DNA of 64,000 nt, taken from contig JBBRND010000024.1 in assembly GCA_038230515.1 (NCBI GenBank), forward strand, positions 7,363 to 71,362, in the 5' to 3' direction. A program made the position numbers and the translations under genes. Of the stretch, positions 1 through 8,961 are shown one piece after another. A model generated the notes under the pieces. The model searched no databases. It saw only the letters and a program-made list of their open reading frames with translations, and had not been told where the DNA came from. The first letter of the stretch is position 1; every line of letters begins with the position of its first letter. The stretch is from JAPLDB01 sp038230515 (GTDB lineage Bacteria; Bacteroidota; Bacteroidia; AKYH767-A; 2013-40CM-41-45).

Positions 1-9
1 AATAAATCT

Positions 10-939
10 ATGATTGTTGAAGTATTTGCCTTGGTTAAAATTATAAAGAAAGAAGTGGAAGCATGCAATGATTTTATTATGCAGCAGGGACAAGTTTTGT
101 TGAATTCTGATGTAACTCTAAGAATTAGGCATACTCTACGACTTTTACGAGAGCGGTGTGGTTCTTCATCAAGTAAGGATGTTGCAACGCAGATAAATGA
201 AAAATATCATAATTGGTTCGCAGCAATGCTCAGATTAGATACTATAACTAAGTTTCGATTGGAATATCTAAAATTAGCCAATGATAACCATATTGACTTG
301 TGGATGTTAAAGCCTGATATAAAAAAAACAGAATTAGTAACGAAGGAAAGAATAGAAAAGTACCTATCCAATAATATTGAAAAGTATATGAAAAATGCAG
401 AGAATGAACTCAGTATCATATATCATGTTTCAATTCAAGATAAAACGCTAGAGGTTAGTTTTGAGATAAAGAAAAATACAGGTAAATTTGCCTCTGCATT
501 AAAATGCTTTCCCTTGGGAGAAAGTACATTTTTAGGTATTGAAAATTATTATGAATTTGTCTCTCAGTCTTTGATGGACCTACAGCGCTTATTAAGAATC
601 AAACTCGAGGCTGTCGCTATAATTGGGGGTTCCGATGCAGCCCCTTTTTCATCAAACTATGAATTAAAAATTGAAAGTGAAATTATGTATCAAGAAAATT
701 TTGAAGTGTTGCCACAAGCAAATTTAATAGATCTAAAAAAACTTGATCTAAAAAGGAATAGTGATGACAAAAACATCGCACTTGCATTTAAGAGAGGATT
801 CTATCTGAAAGATTATCTAATAAAAAATGGGGTTTCAAAACACGCATTCGAACCAATCAAGGTCGCATTTTTTTCAGAAGGAGGCACTAACAGTTCATTT
901 AGGAAGTGTGACATAAGAATTAGCTTTCATTTAAATTAA
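10..939 (+). CDS. Hypothetical protein with OmpA-like C-terminal region, possibly 5'-truncated
   Basis: The reading frame is open to the left edge of the window, so the true start may lie upstream of the first visible ATG. I do not recognise the N-terminal half. The last ~110 residues follow the layout of an OmpA-like peptidoglycan-associating domain: a hydrophobic strand followed by IGGSD, then a serine-tyrosine stretch, a helix with ALAFKRGFYLKDYL, and a final basic strand ending in DIRISF. No signal peptide or membrane segment is visible in the part present. OmpA-like domains occur in MotB/ZorB-type proteins of defence systems, so this could be the tail of such a gene, but that is a guess. 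No gene follows for 335 bases. Confidence 0.5.
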   Translation: MIVEVFALVKIIKKEVEACNDFIMQQGQVLLNSDVTLRIRHTLRLLRERCGSSSSKDVATQINEKYHNWFAAMLRLDTITKFRLEYLKLANDNHIDLWMLKPDIKKTELVTKERIEKYLSNNIEKYMKNAENELSIIYHVSIQDKTLEVSFEIKKNTGKFASALKCFPLGESTFLGIENYYEFVSQSLMDLQRLLRIKLEAVAIIGGSDAAPFSSNYELKIESEIMYQENFEVLPQANLIDLKKLDLKRNSDDKNIALAFKRGFYLKDYLIKNGVSKHAFEPIKVAFFSEGGTNSSFRKCDIRISFHLN

Positions 940-1274
940 AAAAATCTTTTGTTTTATCCAGAGGGACGACTCCTTTGAGTTATTGTCGGTTAATGTAATC
1001 AATTTTATAGATTGAAGCTAAAAAAGCACAACTCACTTATTACTCACCCAATCCTATCGCCTCCTCAACCTTTTTTATTACAAAAAGCAGGGCTTTCAAT
1101 TACTTCCACTTGCTTCTAAGTTGATCGTTAAATAATTTTCAGCAGTCTCATTCTTGCTTTTAAGCAGATTCTTCCATTTTGATTCTCAGCTATCAATTCA
1201 ACTATCAATTTCGTTTGGCTGTGCGTCAAACATTTTTGAAAGTATTTTATGTCTCACAATTTATTTTGATTTTA
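940..1274. other. Intergenic stretch, no gene seen
   Basis: This AT-rich stretch lies between the tail of the OmpA-like ORF and the 3' end of the convergent winged-helix gene. I see no long open frame, strong terminator or RNA gene in it. Confidence 0.5.
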
Positions 1275-2222
1275 CTATTTCAGAAAATGACTTGCAAGAA
1301 TAGACCCCCAAATGTGCCATATTTCAGTAGTGTGAGCAACAGCGGTTAAAATTTCTTGGCAAGAATTCAATATTGTTTTAATTACAGGTTTAGCAGCTCT
1401 TTGTTCCAGTGGTTTCATAGCTTCTTGACTAAGAAAATTTATGTGTTCTAAATATTCTTGTTGTTGCTCCTGACTTATTACAACGGAATCTTTCACAGCC
1501 TCAGCTAATTTCTCAAATGCCTTCGCAATATCATTCAGGCCCTCATTGTTAAGCGTCGCATTATTCTTTATAATATTATCTTGAATATTTCTCATGCTGA
1601 AAACATTGCCGTGACCTTGAATTGAAATGTTGTAATTATTTGTCGTAATTGAGTGCCCGCTGTAAGAATAAGAATCCTCTTCAACATATTCTATTCCCAC
1701 CGTGGTTATGGATCCCATTGCATCATCGTGTTTCCCCAAAAATTGCACCATGCCATCTCCTTCTAATTTTTTCCCTAAAGAAAACACTTCATCAAAGTTT
1801 ACTTCAACTCCATTGTTTTGAAGAATCCAAGTCAGTGAATAATACTTTCCGTCATGCTTGAATTCGTAAAGACCTTTTAGAATCAGGTCAAGTTTTTCGG
1901 ATTGTTTCATAGCTCTATTTGAATTTCCATTTCGTTCTTTTTGTTGCCGATATTTGTGTAATCCAATCTCTGCCGCCTTCCAACCCTCTTGCGTAAGTTT
2001 AACCCTATACTTCTCATCTCCCCACCACGCTACAAGACCTTCATCAATTAGGTTATCTCTCATTAAAGTGTAATCAAACCATTCATATTTTTTTTCTTCT
2101 GTAAAAAAATATGATTGCTGGTCTGTGTTCAAAGTGCCTTTATGTTCTGATAGAAGCATCAAAAGCAACTCTGCCATTTCGGTTTCAACTTCATTCATCT
2201 TTTTCCCTTCAGCTAAGTTCAT
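1275..2222 (-). CDS. Winged-helix-like protein of unknown function
   Basis: A 315-residue protein with two segments that look like winged-helix domains: residues ~10-80, ending in a wing-like KYRVKLTQEGWKAAE, and ~108-180. A glycine/asparagine strand stretch follows around residues 190-215 (TTNNYNISIQGHGNVF), then a helical C-terminal region with a hydrophobic end. Two starts compete: the first ATG, with AAGGA six bases upstream, and an internal ATG eight codons later, with GAAGGG upstream. I kept the longer one. It lies just downstream of the AbiGi-like gene on the same strand (26-base gap), so it is probably part of that operon. A DNA-binding or signal-sensing role in a defence locus is inference only. 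Confidence 0.6.
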   Translation of the reverse strand: MNLAEGKKMNEVETEMAELLLMLLSEHKGTLNTDQQSYFFTEEKKYEWFDYTLMRDNLIDEGLVAWWGDEKYRVKLTQEGWKAAEIGLHKYRQQKERNGNSNRAMKQSEKLDLILKGLYEFKHDGKYYSLTWILQNNGVEVNFDEVFSLGKKLEGDGMVQFLGKHDDAMGSITTVGIEYVEEDSYSYSGHSITTNNYNISIQGHGNVFSMRNIQDNIIKNNATLNNEGLNDIAKAFEKLAEAVKDSVVISQEQQQEYLEHINFLSQEAMKPLEQRAAKPVIKTILNSCQEILTAVAHTTEIWHIWGSILASHFLK

Positions 2223-2248
2223 TTTTTCCTTTTTGCAAATATCAAGAA

Positions 2249-2992
2249 TTACATGTCATCTCTGATTTGTTCAACGCTAATCAGTTTTGACACCAACAAT
2301 TTTACTTCCGGTTTCGTAAAATTCTTCTTAAGATTCCTTTCAATAAAATCTACGAACTCTGGTATTTCTTCTTCGTCTTTTACGATTATGTATTTAATAT
2401 CCTTTGCCTTGAAAATAAGCTTCTCATTTTTTTGCATCAAGCCATTTTGCTTTTTCAAAAATTCATCGGTTACTTGTTTTTCCAAATACACACGAAATTT
2501 CTTTGGCGAATAACGCCATTCCCTTTCATCATAAAATGGCTTGAACTCCATTTTCTTACTTCGCTTATTTTGTCCAAGTCCTTCATATGCTTTAATGTAT
2601 TTGTAAAAATCAGGGATTTGTTTTTCTAATACTTCCTTTTCACTTGAAGTTGTCAATGTTCTAAGTTGCATCCTGATTTCATGAATCAAAGTAGCTGACA
2701 TTGCATCTTTGGGAACATAGATGATTGGACTTATTCCATTCTGAATACCCCACCCTTTTTTACTCAAGCCAATTCCATAATCTCCATAAAAATCAATATG
2801 AGGAATAATTTGAGAAAATATCAAATCACAGAAACAAACCATTGGAACATGAGCAGTAAAATTTTTGTTGTCAGGAATAACATTCCCCAAATCTTCCAAA
2901 CTGTAACTTGGATAGAAATAGTTTTTCAGAACCCCTTTCAGGTTTTCTTTCCTGTCTGTAAAATGAAAAAGAGTATTTGCGCTTACGTTCAT
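2249..2992 (-). CDS. AbiGi-like abortive infection family protein
   Basis: A 247-residue protein that begins with a short strand and LFHFTDRKENLKGVL, then a Tyr-Pro-Ser-Tyr segment, VCFCDL around residue 52, a YGDYGIGL-type motif around residues 70-77, and a Pro-Ile-Ile-Tyr strand. This order matches what I know of the AbiGi family of putative abortive phage-resistance proteins, which are related in pattern to ADP-ribosyltransferase-like toxins. A WRY motif (FYDEREWRYSP) lies around residue 160. The gene begins two bases after the stop of the DUF2188/CFI-box gene, so the two are co-transcribed. Assignment is from memory of the family pattern; the biochemical role is unknown. Confidence 0.6.
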   Translation of the reverse strand: MNVSANTLFHFTDRKENLKGVLKNYFYPSYSLEDLGNVIPDNKNFTAHVPMVCFCDLIFSQIIPHIDFYGDYGIGLSKKGWGIQNGISPIIYVPKDAMSATLIHEIRMQLRTLTTSSEKEVLEKQIPDFYKYIKAYEGLGQNKRSKKMEFKPFYDEREWRYSPKKFRVYLEKQVTDEFLKKQNGLMQKNEKLIFKAKDIKYIIVKDEEEIPEFVDFIERNLKKNFTKPEVKLLVSKLISVEQIRDDM

Positions 2993-2994
2993 CG

Positions 2995-3531
2995 TTAAAA
3001 ATTCTTGAAATAATTTAACAGGTGAACGACAGCTTCCTTGTATATTTTTTTTGCCTGCGACAACTTTCTTGATTCAATAGCTTCACAGGCAAGATTTATT
3101 TTCCTAAAAATTTCTTGAAATAATTTTTCTTTTCGCTTATCAACTTTCAAAAGTTCAACCAAACGAGGAGCTTTTGAATAATATTCTTGAATGAGGATTT
3201 TATTTTGAGCTGATTCGGACAAATATCCATCTCTGAACTTTCTTAGTGTTTGCAATTGGTAGCAATCATCTTTCAGTCCGTAATATTTCACGCACGCAGT
3301 AGTCAGAAAGCAATTGCCATCTGGTTCACCTTCTTCGGGATTCCATGTTCTCTGAATCTTTCCATCTTTCCCATGAACAGCAACGGTTAAGTTTTGATTT
3401 ATTGCAATTGTTCGTGCAGCTTTCAATGCTTCAGCTTTTGTATTCTTAACCGCTGATGCCTTTTCATGACCATCTTTTTTTACAACCCAAACATTCCCGT
3501 CCGGGTAAACCCTTATTGTTCTATATGCCAT
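2995..3531 (-). CDS. DUF2188-like protein with CFI-box C-terminal domain
   Basis: The first ~65 residues resemble DUF2188 proteins, small domains with a VYPDGNVWVVKKDGHEKAS beginning and a VHGKDGKIQ end. A Gly/Pro linker leads to a cysteine motif, NCFLTTACVKYYGLKDD, and an LRKFRDGYL helix, which match the CFI-box C-terminal domain found in many small bacterial proteins. I start it at the internal ATG because the preceding codon is TTG and no better ribosome site is visible. It is the first gene of the operon with the AbiGi-like gene. A role as the partner (regulator or antitoxin) of that protein is possible but unproven. Confidence 0.6.
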   Translation of the reverse strand: MAYRTIRVYPDGNVWVVKKDGHEKASAVKNTKAEALKAARTIAINQNLTVAVHGKDGKIQRTWNPEEGEPDGNCFLTTACVKYYGLKDDCYQLQTLRKFRDGYLSESAQNKILIQEYYSKAPRLVELLKVDKRKEKLFQEIFRKINLACEAIESRKLSQAKKIYKEAVVHLLNYFKNF

Positions 3532-3927
3532 CAATCTTTTTTTTGTTCATACATTTTTACCAGTAGTAATCTGCTTCCAGAAATTTCAAATGTAGCAGTA
3601 TTAAATGACATGTAAAACGCACAACAGTAACATCACCAAGCGGATGCTCCACCTTTTGTCTCCGGAAATATTCTGATTTTCATTTGGTTTTTTTAAATTC
3701 TTTTACTCCAGGAATAATGTATCGTCAACAAATTTATCCATCAATTGGAGATCGGGGGTATATTTTTTACTTAAAGTGAAATTTTTAAAAACATCGAAAA
3801 TCACCCGATTTCTTCTTTTATTAACTACTTCAACAATATTCAGAATATGAAGTGAAAATTTGCTTGACAAATAAATTCAGTTGGGATACACTGTTTCTGC
3901 TATAGCATTAACAATTTAATTACGAGA
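3532..3927. other. Intergenic region before the structured RNA
   Basis: Promoters of the leftward AbiGi-like operon must lie here. I see no open frame and no strong hairpin up to position 3927. The remaining part of this gap, up to the recombinase start at 4148, is almost entirely foldable and is listed separately. Confidence 0.5.
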
Positions 3928-3981
3928 ACCGTTGCCCTTTAATGGGACATCCCGCCTTGCGGGATTGGAACGAACAACGGT
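3928..3981 (+). ncRNA. Predicted three-way-junction RNA or ssDNA fold, copy A
   Basis: The sequence closes as an outer stem P1 (ACCGTTG 3928-3934 with CAACGGT 3975-3981), a 3-bp stem P2 (CCC 3935-3937 with GGG 3944-3946), an AC linker, a 7-bp stem P3 (ATCCCGC 3949-3955 with GCGGGAT 3959-3965) and the single-stranded TGGAACGAA (3966-3974). A second copy at 9265-9315 keeps the linkers and TGGAACGAA exactly while its stems differ by compensatory changes. That pattern is what selection on a fold produces. I cannot match it to a named RNA family. It lies 166 bases upstream of a tyrosine recombinase and may be its leader, or an attachment-related fold. Confidence 0.6.
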
Positions 3982-4035
3982 CAGGCCAATCCTTTCATTG
4001 CTTTACTTTTTGATAAGCGTATGTTAGCTTAGCAT

Positions 4036-4077
4036 TGGTTCTAATGCGATTTGATCAAATCTTTGCTTTTAGAACCA
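4036..4077 (+). other. Nested palindrome / hairpin in recombinase leader
   Basis: TGGTTCTAA (4036-4044) pairs perfectly with TTAGAACCA (4069-4077), and inside it GATTTGATCAAATC (4048-4061) is a 14-base perfect palindrome. It could be a cruciform, an RNA hairpin or a dimeric protein binding site. Confidence 0.6.
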
Positions 4078-4080
4078 TGT

Positions 4081-4134
4081 GTACTACTCGCAAGAATAGT
4101 ACCGATTAGGCCCGCCCGGTTCGTTCCAGGCGGG
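4081..4134 (+). other. Two further hairpins just before the recombinase start
   Basis: GTACTA (4081-4086) pairs with TAGTAC (4097-4102), and CCCGCC (4111-4116) pairs with GGCGGG (4129-4134). The loop of the second hairpin holds GTTCGTTCCA (4119-4128), the exact reverse complement of TGGAACGAAC at 3966-3975. The second hairpin is followed by TCTTATT, so it could be an attenuator; it ends 13 bases before the recombinase start codon. Confidence 0.6.
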
Positions 4135-4147
4135 TCTTATTCGTTGT

Positions 4148-5026
4148 ATGAATAAAATCATAAAAGAGTATTTAGAGTGGAAGGGGACTTACGCACCGAG
4201 AGCCAGTGTGAATTATAAAATTTGGCTTGACAGATTTGTAGAAGAGTGTGGTGAGAAACAACTTGACAGGTATGATGTATCTGACCTAGTAAAGTATCGC
4301 AATTGGGTGGAAGATCACTATAGTCCTTGCACAACTTCGCTGGCAATGGTTGTGATCAAAAATTTTCTTCAATTTTGTAAAACACAAAATTACACCTGTC
4401 TCTCACCAACACTTGTCCGGCTGCCAAGAATAATTGCAAAATCTCATCGTGCTGTAACAGAGGACGAATTTCATAGAATCATTTCTGTAATTCCTCAAAG
4501 TGAATTCATGTCGCTTCGAGATTTGCTCTTGATTCGCATGTTATGGGACACAGGAGTCCGTGTTTCGGAGCTTTGCGACCTAGATTTGTCTCAGATCAAC
4601 GAAAATAAAAGATCAGCAGTTATTCAAACAAAAAAGACAGGAAAGAAACGAATTATTGTATGGTCTGAAGAGACACACAAACTTCTTATGAAGTATGTAC
4701 CAATGCGATTGGAGTTACACAAATTCAATCGTGCAAACGCACTCTTTATCGGATGGCGGAAGGGAAGGGGATGGAGTCTCCGGCTTACCACAAAAAGTGT
4801 ACAAAGGACAATCAGATATTTTGTAGACCGAGCTGGCATCAAAGAAAAAATTACACCTCATAGTTTCAGGCATGGTTGGGCGCACAAGCGCAGAGATCAG
4901 AATGCTCCTCTTGCTTTTATTCAAAGGGGATTGGGTCACATAAATCCTATCTCAACTTTTGTCTACGAGCAATACAATGACTTGGAGTTTGAGAGAAATG
5001 CAAATACCTACTTAAAAGTAGCTTAA
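4148..5026 (+). CDS. Tyrosine recombinase / integrase (XerC/D-like)
   Basis: A 292-residue site-specific recombinase with an N-terminal SAM-like core-binding domain (residues ~5-85) and a C-terminal catalytic domain. The catalytic set is visible: Arg138 in TGVRVSELCDL, Lys162 in the beta-hairpin, His238-x-x-Arg241 in HSFRHGWAH, His264 in GLGHINP and the nucleophile Tyr273. Length and motifs fit the Xer/phage integrase family. The extra insertion typical of integron integrases is not seen. It is preceded by an unusually structured leader (3928-4134). It is one of two tyrosine recombinases in the accessory region, so it probably belongs to a smaller element nested in the larger one. Confidence 0.9.
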   Translation: MNKIIKEYLEWKGTYAPRASVNYKIWLDRFVEECGEKQLDRYDVSDLVKYRNWVEDHYSPCTTSLAMVVIKNFLQFCKTQNYTCLSPTLVRLPRIIAKSHRAVTEDEFHRIISVIPQSEFMSLRDLLLIRMLWDTGVRVSELCDLDLSQINENKRSAVIQTKKTGKKRIIVWSEETHKLLMKYVPMRLELHKFNRANALFIGWRKGRGWSLRLTTKSVQRTIRYFVDRAGIKEKITPHSFRHGWAHKRRDQNAPLAFIQRGLGHINPISTFVYEQYNDLEFERNANTYLKVA

Positions 5027-5110
5027 TATTCCCAGCATATTCAATACTTTCGAACGGCATTTAAATAAAATGCCGTTTGCTTGTTTTTAATAACATAGGA
5101 ACACTAGCCA

Positions 5111-8100
5111 TTATCGTGGTATTACTTTATACTTTGTGTCTCTTGTATCAAATGCTTCATAAGTTCCTTCCAAAATATCTACCACTGTTTTATTGATAGT
5201 TGGATTTTCTAAGGCACCTGAATTGATTATTACTTTGTTCTTGTTGTGCTTCTCAATTTTAACATGAATGATTTGGTCTGCATCACAAACAACGGCTAAG
5301 TTAGGGTTATGAGTCACAATAATGATTTGTCTTTTGTCCTTTGCTTTCTTGATAAACTGAGCAAGCAATTTGAAAACACTTTGGTTGTCCAAATTCTCTT
5401 CGGGTTGGTCAATCACTAGTGGAATATTGTTTTGGTCAAGTGCCAGATAAAAAATAAGAAGTAAAGCCCCTCGTTCTCCGGGGGACAATTCCGAAATATT
5501 TTTGTTGTTGAGTTTGAGTTTGTATGTCGGTTCTAAATATTCAAGCCCAAATAAAAAATCATAAAGTTCTTCCACTGAAAAATCACTTTTCAACTGCTTT
5601 TCAATTTCTCTTTTTGGTCTGCCTAAACCTTCTCTCGTATCGTTTTTAAGATTATCAACTATGTCATCAAGCAAAGCAGTGATTCCTTCTGCTGTTTTCC
5701 ACTCATGCTGATTTAAAATTGAATTTAGTTTTTCTCTTCCCTCGGTAATTCCTATGAAACTGCCTTTTGCTCCTGCACTTATTGGAGCAAAAAATCTATC
5801 TTCAAAAGCAGCCATTTTATTTTCAATGTCAAGTTTGATTTCATACTGTTCAAGAACTCCTCCGTAGCTTTCAATGAAGTCCGTTATCGGTTTGTAAAAT
5901 GTTTTGTAAATATTCAGAATGTCATTTTTCTTTCCGAAAAGTTTTATCAGAATATCTTTTCTAAGAGTGGTTGCTTCTGAAAGGTCCGTCTTTAATTGTG
6001 TTTCAATGTATTTTAATTCTCCCTCGTAGTATTTCAAAGTTCCATATTGTTCTTCATCTCCTGTGATTGATTTTTCTATTGTTGTCCATTCAGCCAAATC
6101 ATTTAAGTATTTCTGGAATTGCTTTGAAGGTTCATCTAATGTATTTTGAAGTATAGCTAACTGCTCTTTTAAAACCGATAATTTTTTCGGCAAACTTTCT
6201 GTGTTGTTTAAATCTAAAAGTGTATTTATAGAAGTAAGTTCGCCTCTCAACTCTGTAATTTTTGAATTGATTTTATCACGGGTAATTTCAAACTTAATTA
6301 CATCTTCAATATTTATTTCGTTTGCTGTTAGGGTTGGAGTAATTTCTCCTTTGATTTTTTGATACTGTGTTTCAAGTAAACTCAATGAACCTAAAATTTT
6401 TTCGAGCGAAGCGACAGAAACGTTAATCGCTTTCTGCTTGCCTGAACTTTCTGCAATTAATTTTTCTAAATCTGCCTGTTGTTTTCGTTTGGCTTCAATT
6501 TGAGCAGATACTTCTTTATTCTTCTCAACTATTTTAGGGTCACTTGGCGCTTCCTTTGCAGGAGTTTTGATTTGATTGTGTGCAAGCAAATCTTTTTTCT
6601 TCTGTTCCAAATTGCTTGCAAGTAGGTTCTTGTAAGAATCCGTATCTTTTTTTTCCAACTCAACAACTATTGCATTGGTCTGTTTTAAATCAAGCAATGT
6701 TTGGTCAATATCGTTCTGAATTGTATCTGTTCTGAACTTTGCTAACTCTTCTAAATTGTTCTTGCCAAATTTTTCTGCATCAGGAATGTGAGTGAAAATC
6801 ACATTCCTTAATTCATCTTCAAAGTTCTCATGATTTTCATTGCACAATTTTTCAAGAAAACCTTGCGGAATGTATTTTACTTTTTCAATAGAAGTTGGAT
6901 GAGGGTCGTTTGCTAAGTATTGTTCATCAGTTGTATTTGTTTCCCAAGTCAGATATGCATTGAAACTCTCTGCTCTGTTTGGTCTTGGTGCTCTGAATTT
7001 TGTTTTTCCCAGAAATGAAAAATCTCCACAATTTTGAGTGTTGCCAACTAAGCCAATGCAATCTGTCAATGCACTTTTTCCATTTCCTTTGTTTCCGATT
7101 ATTGCAACCAGTCCTGAATTGATTTCAACTTCTACATTTTCAAACCAAATTTCGTCAAGTCGTGAATCAGAAAGTTTTTGGAACGAAAGTTTCTTGATGT
7201 ATCGGTTGGGATTTTCATGCACTCGTTTTTTTAGTGGTGGCAAATCACCAACAAAAATTCTTGTGCTTTCATTTGCAACTTGTTTTAAGCCTTCAAAAGT
7301 TGTGTTTGCTTTTAGCCATGTAGAGCAATTACCAATTCTGTCTTTGTCTGCACTGTCAGAAAAATAATGTGCATCGCTGCAATCAAGTAATTTATCATTT
7401 ACATTTTGTTCGGTGAGTTTTTGTTTCTGCCTTTCATAACTGTCTGCACTTTCAAGTGCAGAGAAAACAAAATTTGCTTTGTTGATTACAGTTCGCTTTG
7501 TTCCTGGTGAACCGTCCCACCTCATTGTGTCCCACTCTGATTTTCCAACTGCTGTAAGAAACTTGTCCTTGAAAGTTGTTGCTTCTAGTTTTTGAAACAG
7601 AATTTCAAAATTGAAGGTTAAACTGTTGAAACCTGTTTTCAAATCTGAATCGCTGATTGACTTTGCAGATTTTTCTTTTACTTTTTTTCCAAGTTGAATA
7701 AGTGTGTCCGCTGTGACTATTTCATTAAAATCTTCTTCTGAACCATCAACATCAAACTTTAGTTTGTGTTGAACTGCATTCAAAAAATTTCTCTCAATTA
7801 CATTTGCTGCAAGGGTGTCTGAAAAGATGATATGAAAATTTACTTTCTTCCAAGGGTCTTCTGAACCAAGTGAAGCAAATTTGTCAAGTCGTAATTCGAT
7901 AACGGGAAGAATTAAATCAATGTTTTGCAATCTTCCTTTCAGTCTATACTCTAAAACTTTTCGATAGCCATCTAAAAATATATAATCATTAATGCCAATC
8001 GCTTTAAATGTTGGCGGTAATTTTTCCAAATCAGTAATGAACTTTTCCCAAGCTGTTTCTGTGTCGCCACCATAACCTTGAATAATCGAGCAAGGAGTAT

Positions 8101-8158
8101 GAACATGCAAATCCCACTTACACCATTCTGACCCACGATGAAAATTTCTTTCGCTCAT
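5111..8158 (-). CDS. TrlF-like PHP domain-ABC/SMC ATPase (putative defence protein)
   Basis: A 1015-residue protein. The N-terminus carries a PHP-type metal phosphoesterase start, WDLHVHTPCSI (Asp16, His18, His20). An ABC ATPase head is split around a long coiled coil: Walker A GNKGNGKS near residue 355, coiled coil roughly residues 470-760, signature LSPGERG near 893, Walker B PLVIDQPEENLD near 918 and the H-loop VTHNPN near 950. This architecture matches the TrlF-family AAA-like ATPases, which have an SMC/RecN-like head joined to a PHP domain. The likely action is ATP-gated nucleic acid or nucleotide cleavage, by analogy with PHP-containing defence ATPases. It stands alone on the minus strand, 93 bases below the HEPN-MNT pair. 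Confidence 0.75.
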   Translation of the reverse strand: MSERNFHRGSEWCKWDLHVHTPCSIIQGYGGDTETAWEKFITDLEKLPPTFKAIGINDYIFLDGYRKVLEYRLKGRLQNIDLILPVIELRLDKFASLGSEDPWKKVNFHIIFSDTLAANVIERNFLNAVQHKLKFDVDGSEEDFNEIVTADTLIQLGKKVKEKSAKSISDSDLKTGFNSLTFNFEILFQKLEATTFKDKFLTAVGKSEWDTMRWDGSPGTKRTVINKANFVFSALESADSYERQKQKLTEQNVNDKLLDCSDAHYFSDSADKDRIGNCSTWLKANTTFEGLKQVANESTRIFVGDLPPLKKRVHENPNRYIKKLSFQKLSDSRLDEIWFENVEVEINSGLVAIIGNKGNGKSALTDCIGLVGNTQNCGDFSFLGKTKFRAPRPNRAESFNAYLTWETNTTDEQYLANDPHPTSIEKVKYIPQGFLEKLCNENHENFEDELRNVIFTHIPDAEKFGKNNLEELAKFRTDTIQNDIDQTLLDLKQTNAIVVELEKKDTDSYKNLLASNLEQKKKDLLAHNQIKTPAKEAPSDPKIVEKNKEVSAQIEAKRKQQADLEKLIAESSGKQKAINVSVASLEKILGSLSLLETQYQKIKGEITPTLTANEINIEDVIKFEITRDKINSKITELRGELTSINTLLDLNNTESLPKKLSVLKEQLAILQNTLDEPSKQFQKYLNDLAEWTTIEKSITGDEEQYGTLKYYEGELKYIETQLKTDLSEATTLRKDILIKLFGKKNDILNIYKTFYKPITDFIESYGGVLEQYEIKLDIENKMAAFEDRFFAPISAGAKGSFIGITEGREKLNSILNQHEWKTAEGITALLDDIVDNLKNDTREGLGRPKREIEKQLKSDFSVEELYDFLFGLEYLEPTYKLKLNNKNISELSPGERGALLLIFYLALDQNNIPLVIDQPEENLDNQSVFKLLAQFIKKAKDKRQIIIVTHNPNLAVVCDADQIIHVKIEKHNKNKVIINSGALENPTINKTVVDILEGTYEAFDTRDTKYKVIPR

Positions 8159-8251
8159 TTTGTACTGGTTTAAAATTAATTTCTTAAATTATTATTCGCA
8201 CAATTTACACAAACTTAGATTTTAAAAATATATTTAGACTTTTATTTTAGC

Positions 8252-8596
8252 TTATAAAAGCTGAGAAATCTCTAGTCCATATTTTCTGATCTCCGACATG
8301 AGAGGGGATTCAAGTTCAGCATATTCTGAAAGGGAAGCAGGGAAGGGCTCAATACGGGTATCAACTTTTCTTCGCTGCTTGAAAAGGTATTGCATTTCGT
8401 CAACGTTGTCGCTCCCGAACTTTGGTGAAACCACGCACACATCAATATCACTGGTTCCTGTTGCTTTATTTTTTGCATGAGAACCAAAGACCACAAGCTT
8501 GCTGATAGGGATACCGCTGCGCTGTAAAAGCCTCCCGAATTGGAGAACCTTTTCCTGTACACCTTTATTCAATATGAACTCTGTTTTTTTATCCAT
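8252..8596 (-). CDS. mntA: MNT-type minimal nucleotidyltransferase (antitoxin)
   Basis: A 114-residue nucleotidyltransferase of the MNT family. The signature is complete: VVFGSHAKN (Gly38, Ser39) followed after ten residues by Asp50-Ile-Asp52. In characterised HEPN-MNT pairs, MntA AMPylates the HEPN toxin and so silences it. It overlaps the upstream HEPN gene by 28 bases, which indicates translational coupling. The symbol is by family analogy. Confidence 0.85.
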   Translation of the reverse strand: MDKKTEFILNKGVQEKVLQFGRLLQRSGIPISKLVVFGSHAKNKATGTSDIDVCVVSPKFGSDNVDEMQYLFKQRRKVDTRIEPFPASLSEYAELESPLMSEIRKYGLEISQLL

Positions 8597-8961
8597 AAAT
8601 ATAAATTTGTTGTTTCACTGAAATATTTTTCAGTATAGGCCTCGGTTGCTTTCTTAAAAAACTTGAATTTGTAATCGTCATACCGCGCTTTGATATTAAA
8701 TGTATTGATCTCATCCATTAAATCAAGTTGCTCTTTTGAAAATGGAATTCCCGTCAACCCACTAAGCACAGATAAATTATGTTCATAGGGCGCCTGCTCT
8801 CCGGTTTTTTGCACTACTGCCGCTTTGAGAATTTTCTCAATCATCAGGTGGCAAAAGAAAAGAGAGTGTGAGAATCGTTTTGAAGAGAAAAGGGATTGAG
8901 CGGTTTTATAATCTTCTTCGGCACTTACGAGCCAATATTCAATTACATGACTTGCTTTCAC
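8569..8961 (-). CDS. hepT: HEPN domain protein (toxin of HEPN-MNT pair)
   Basis: A 130-residue all-helical protein with the features of MNT-linked HEPN proteins: the CHLMIEKILKA helix (residues ~37-47), YEHNL around residue 60 and FNIKARYDDYKF around residues 89-99. The canonical RX4-6H catalytic motif is not obvious, and the conserved Arg-Tyr around residues 93-94 takes the place that MNT partners modify in HepT-type toxins. It is the promoter-proximal gene of the pair. The symbol is by analogy with characterised HepT/MntA systems. Confidence 0.8.
   Translation of the reverse strand: MKASHVIEYWLVSAEEDYKTAQSLFSSKRFSHSLFFCHLMIEKILKAAVVQKTGEQAPYEHNLSVLSGLTGIPFSKEQLDLMDEINTFNIKARYDDYKFKFFKKATEAYTEKYFSETTNLYLWIKKQSSY

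Noticed and set aside
3928..4134. Integron attC site or integron integrase
   Set aside because: Some short motifs look attC-like (GTTAGAC near 9323), but the recombinase lacks the integron-specific insertion and no cassette array follows.
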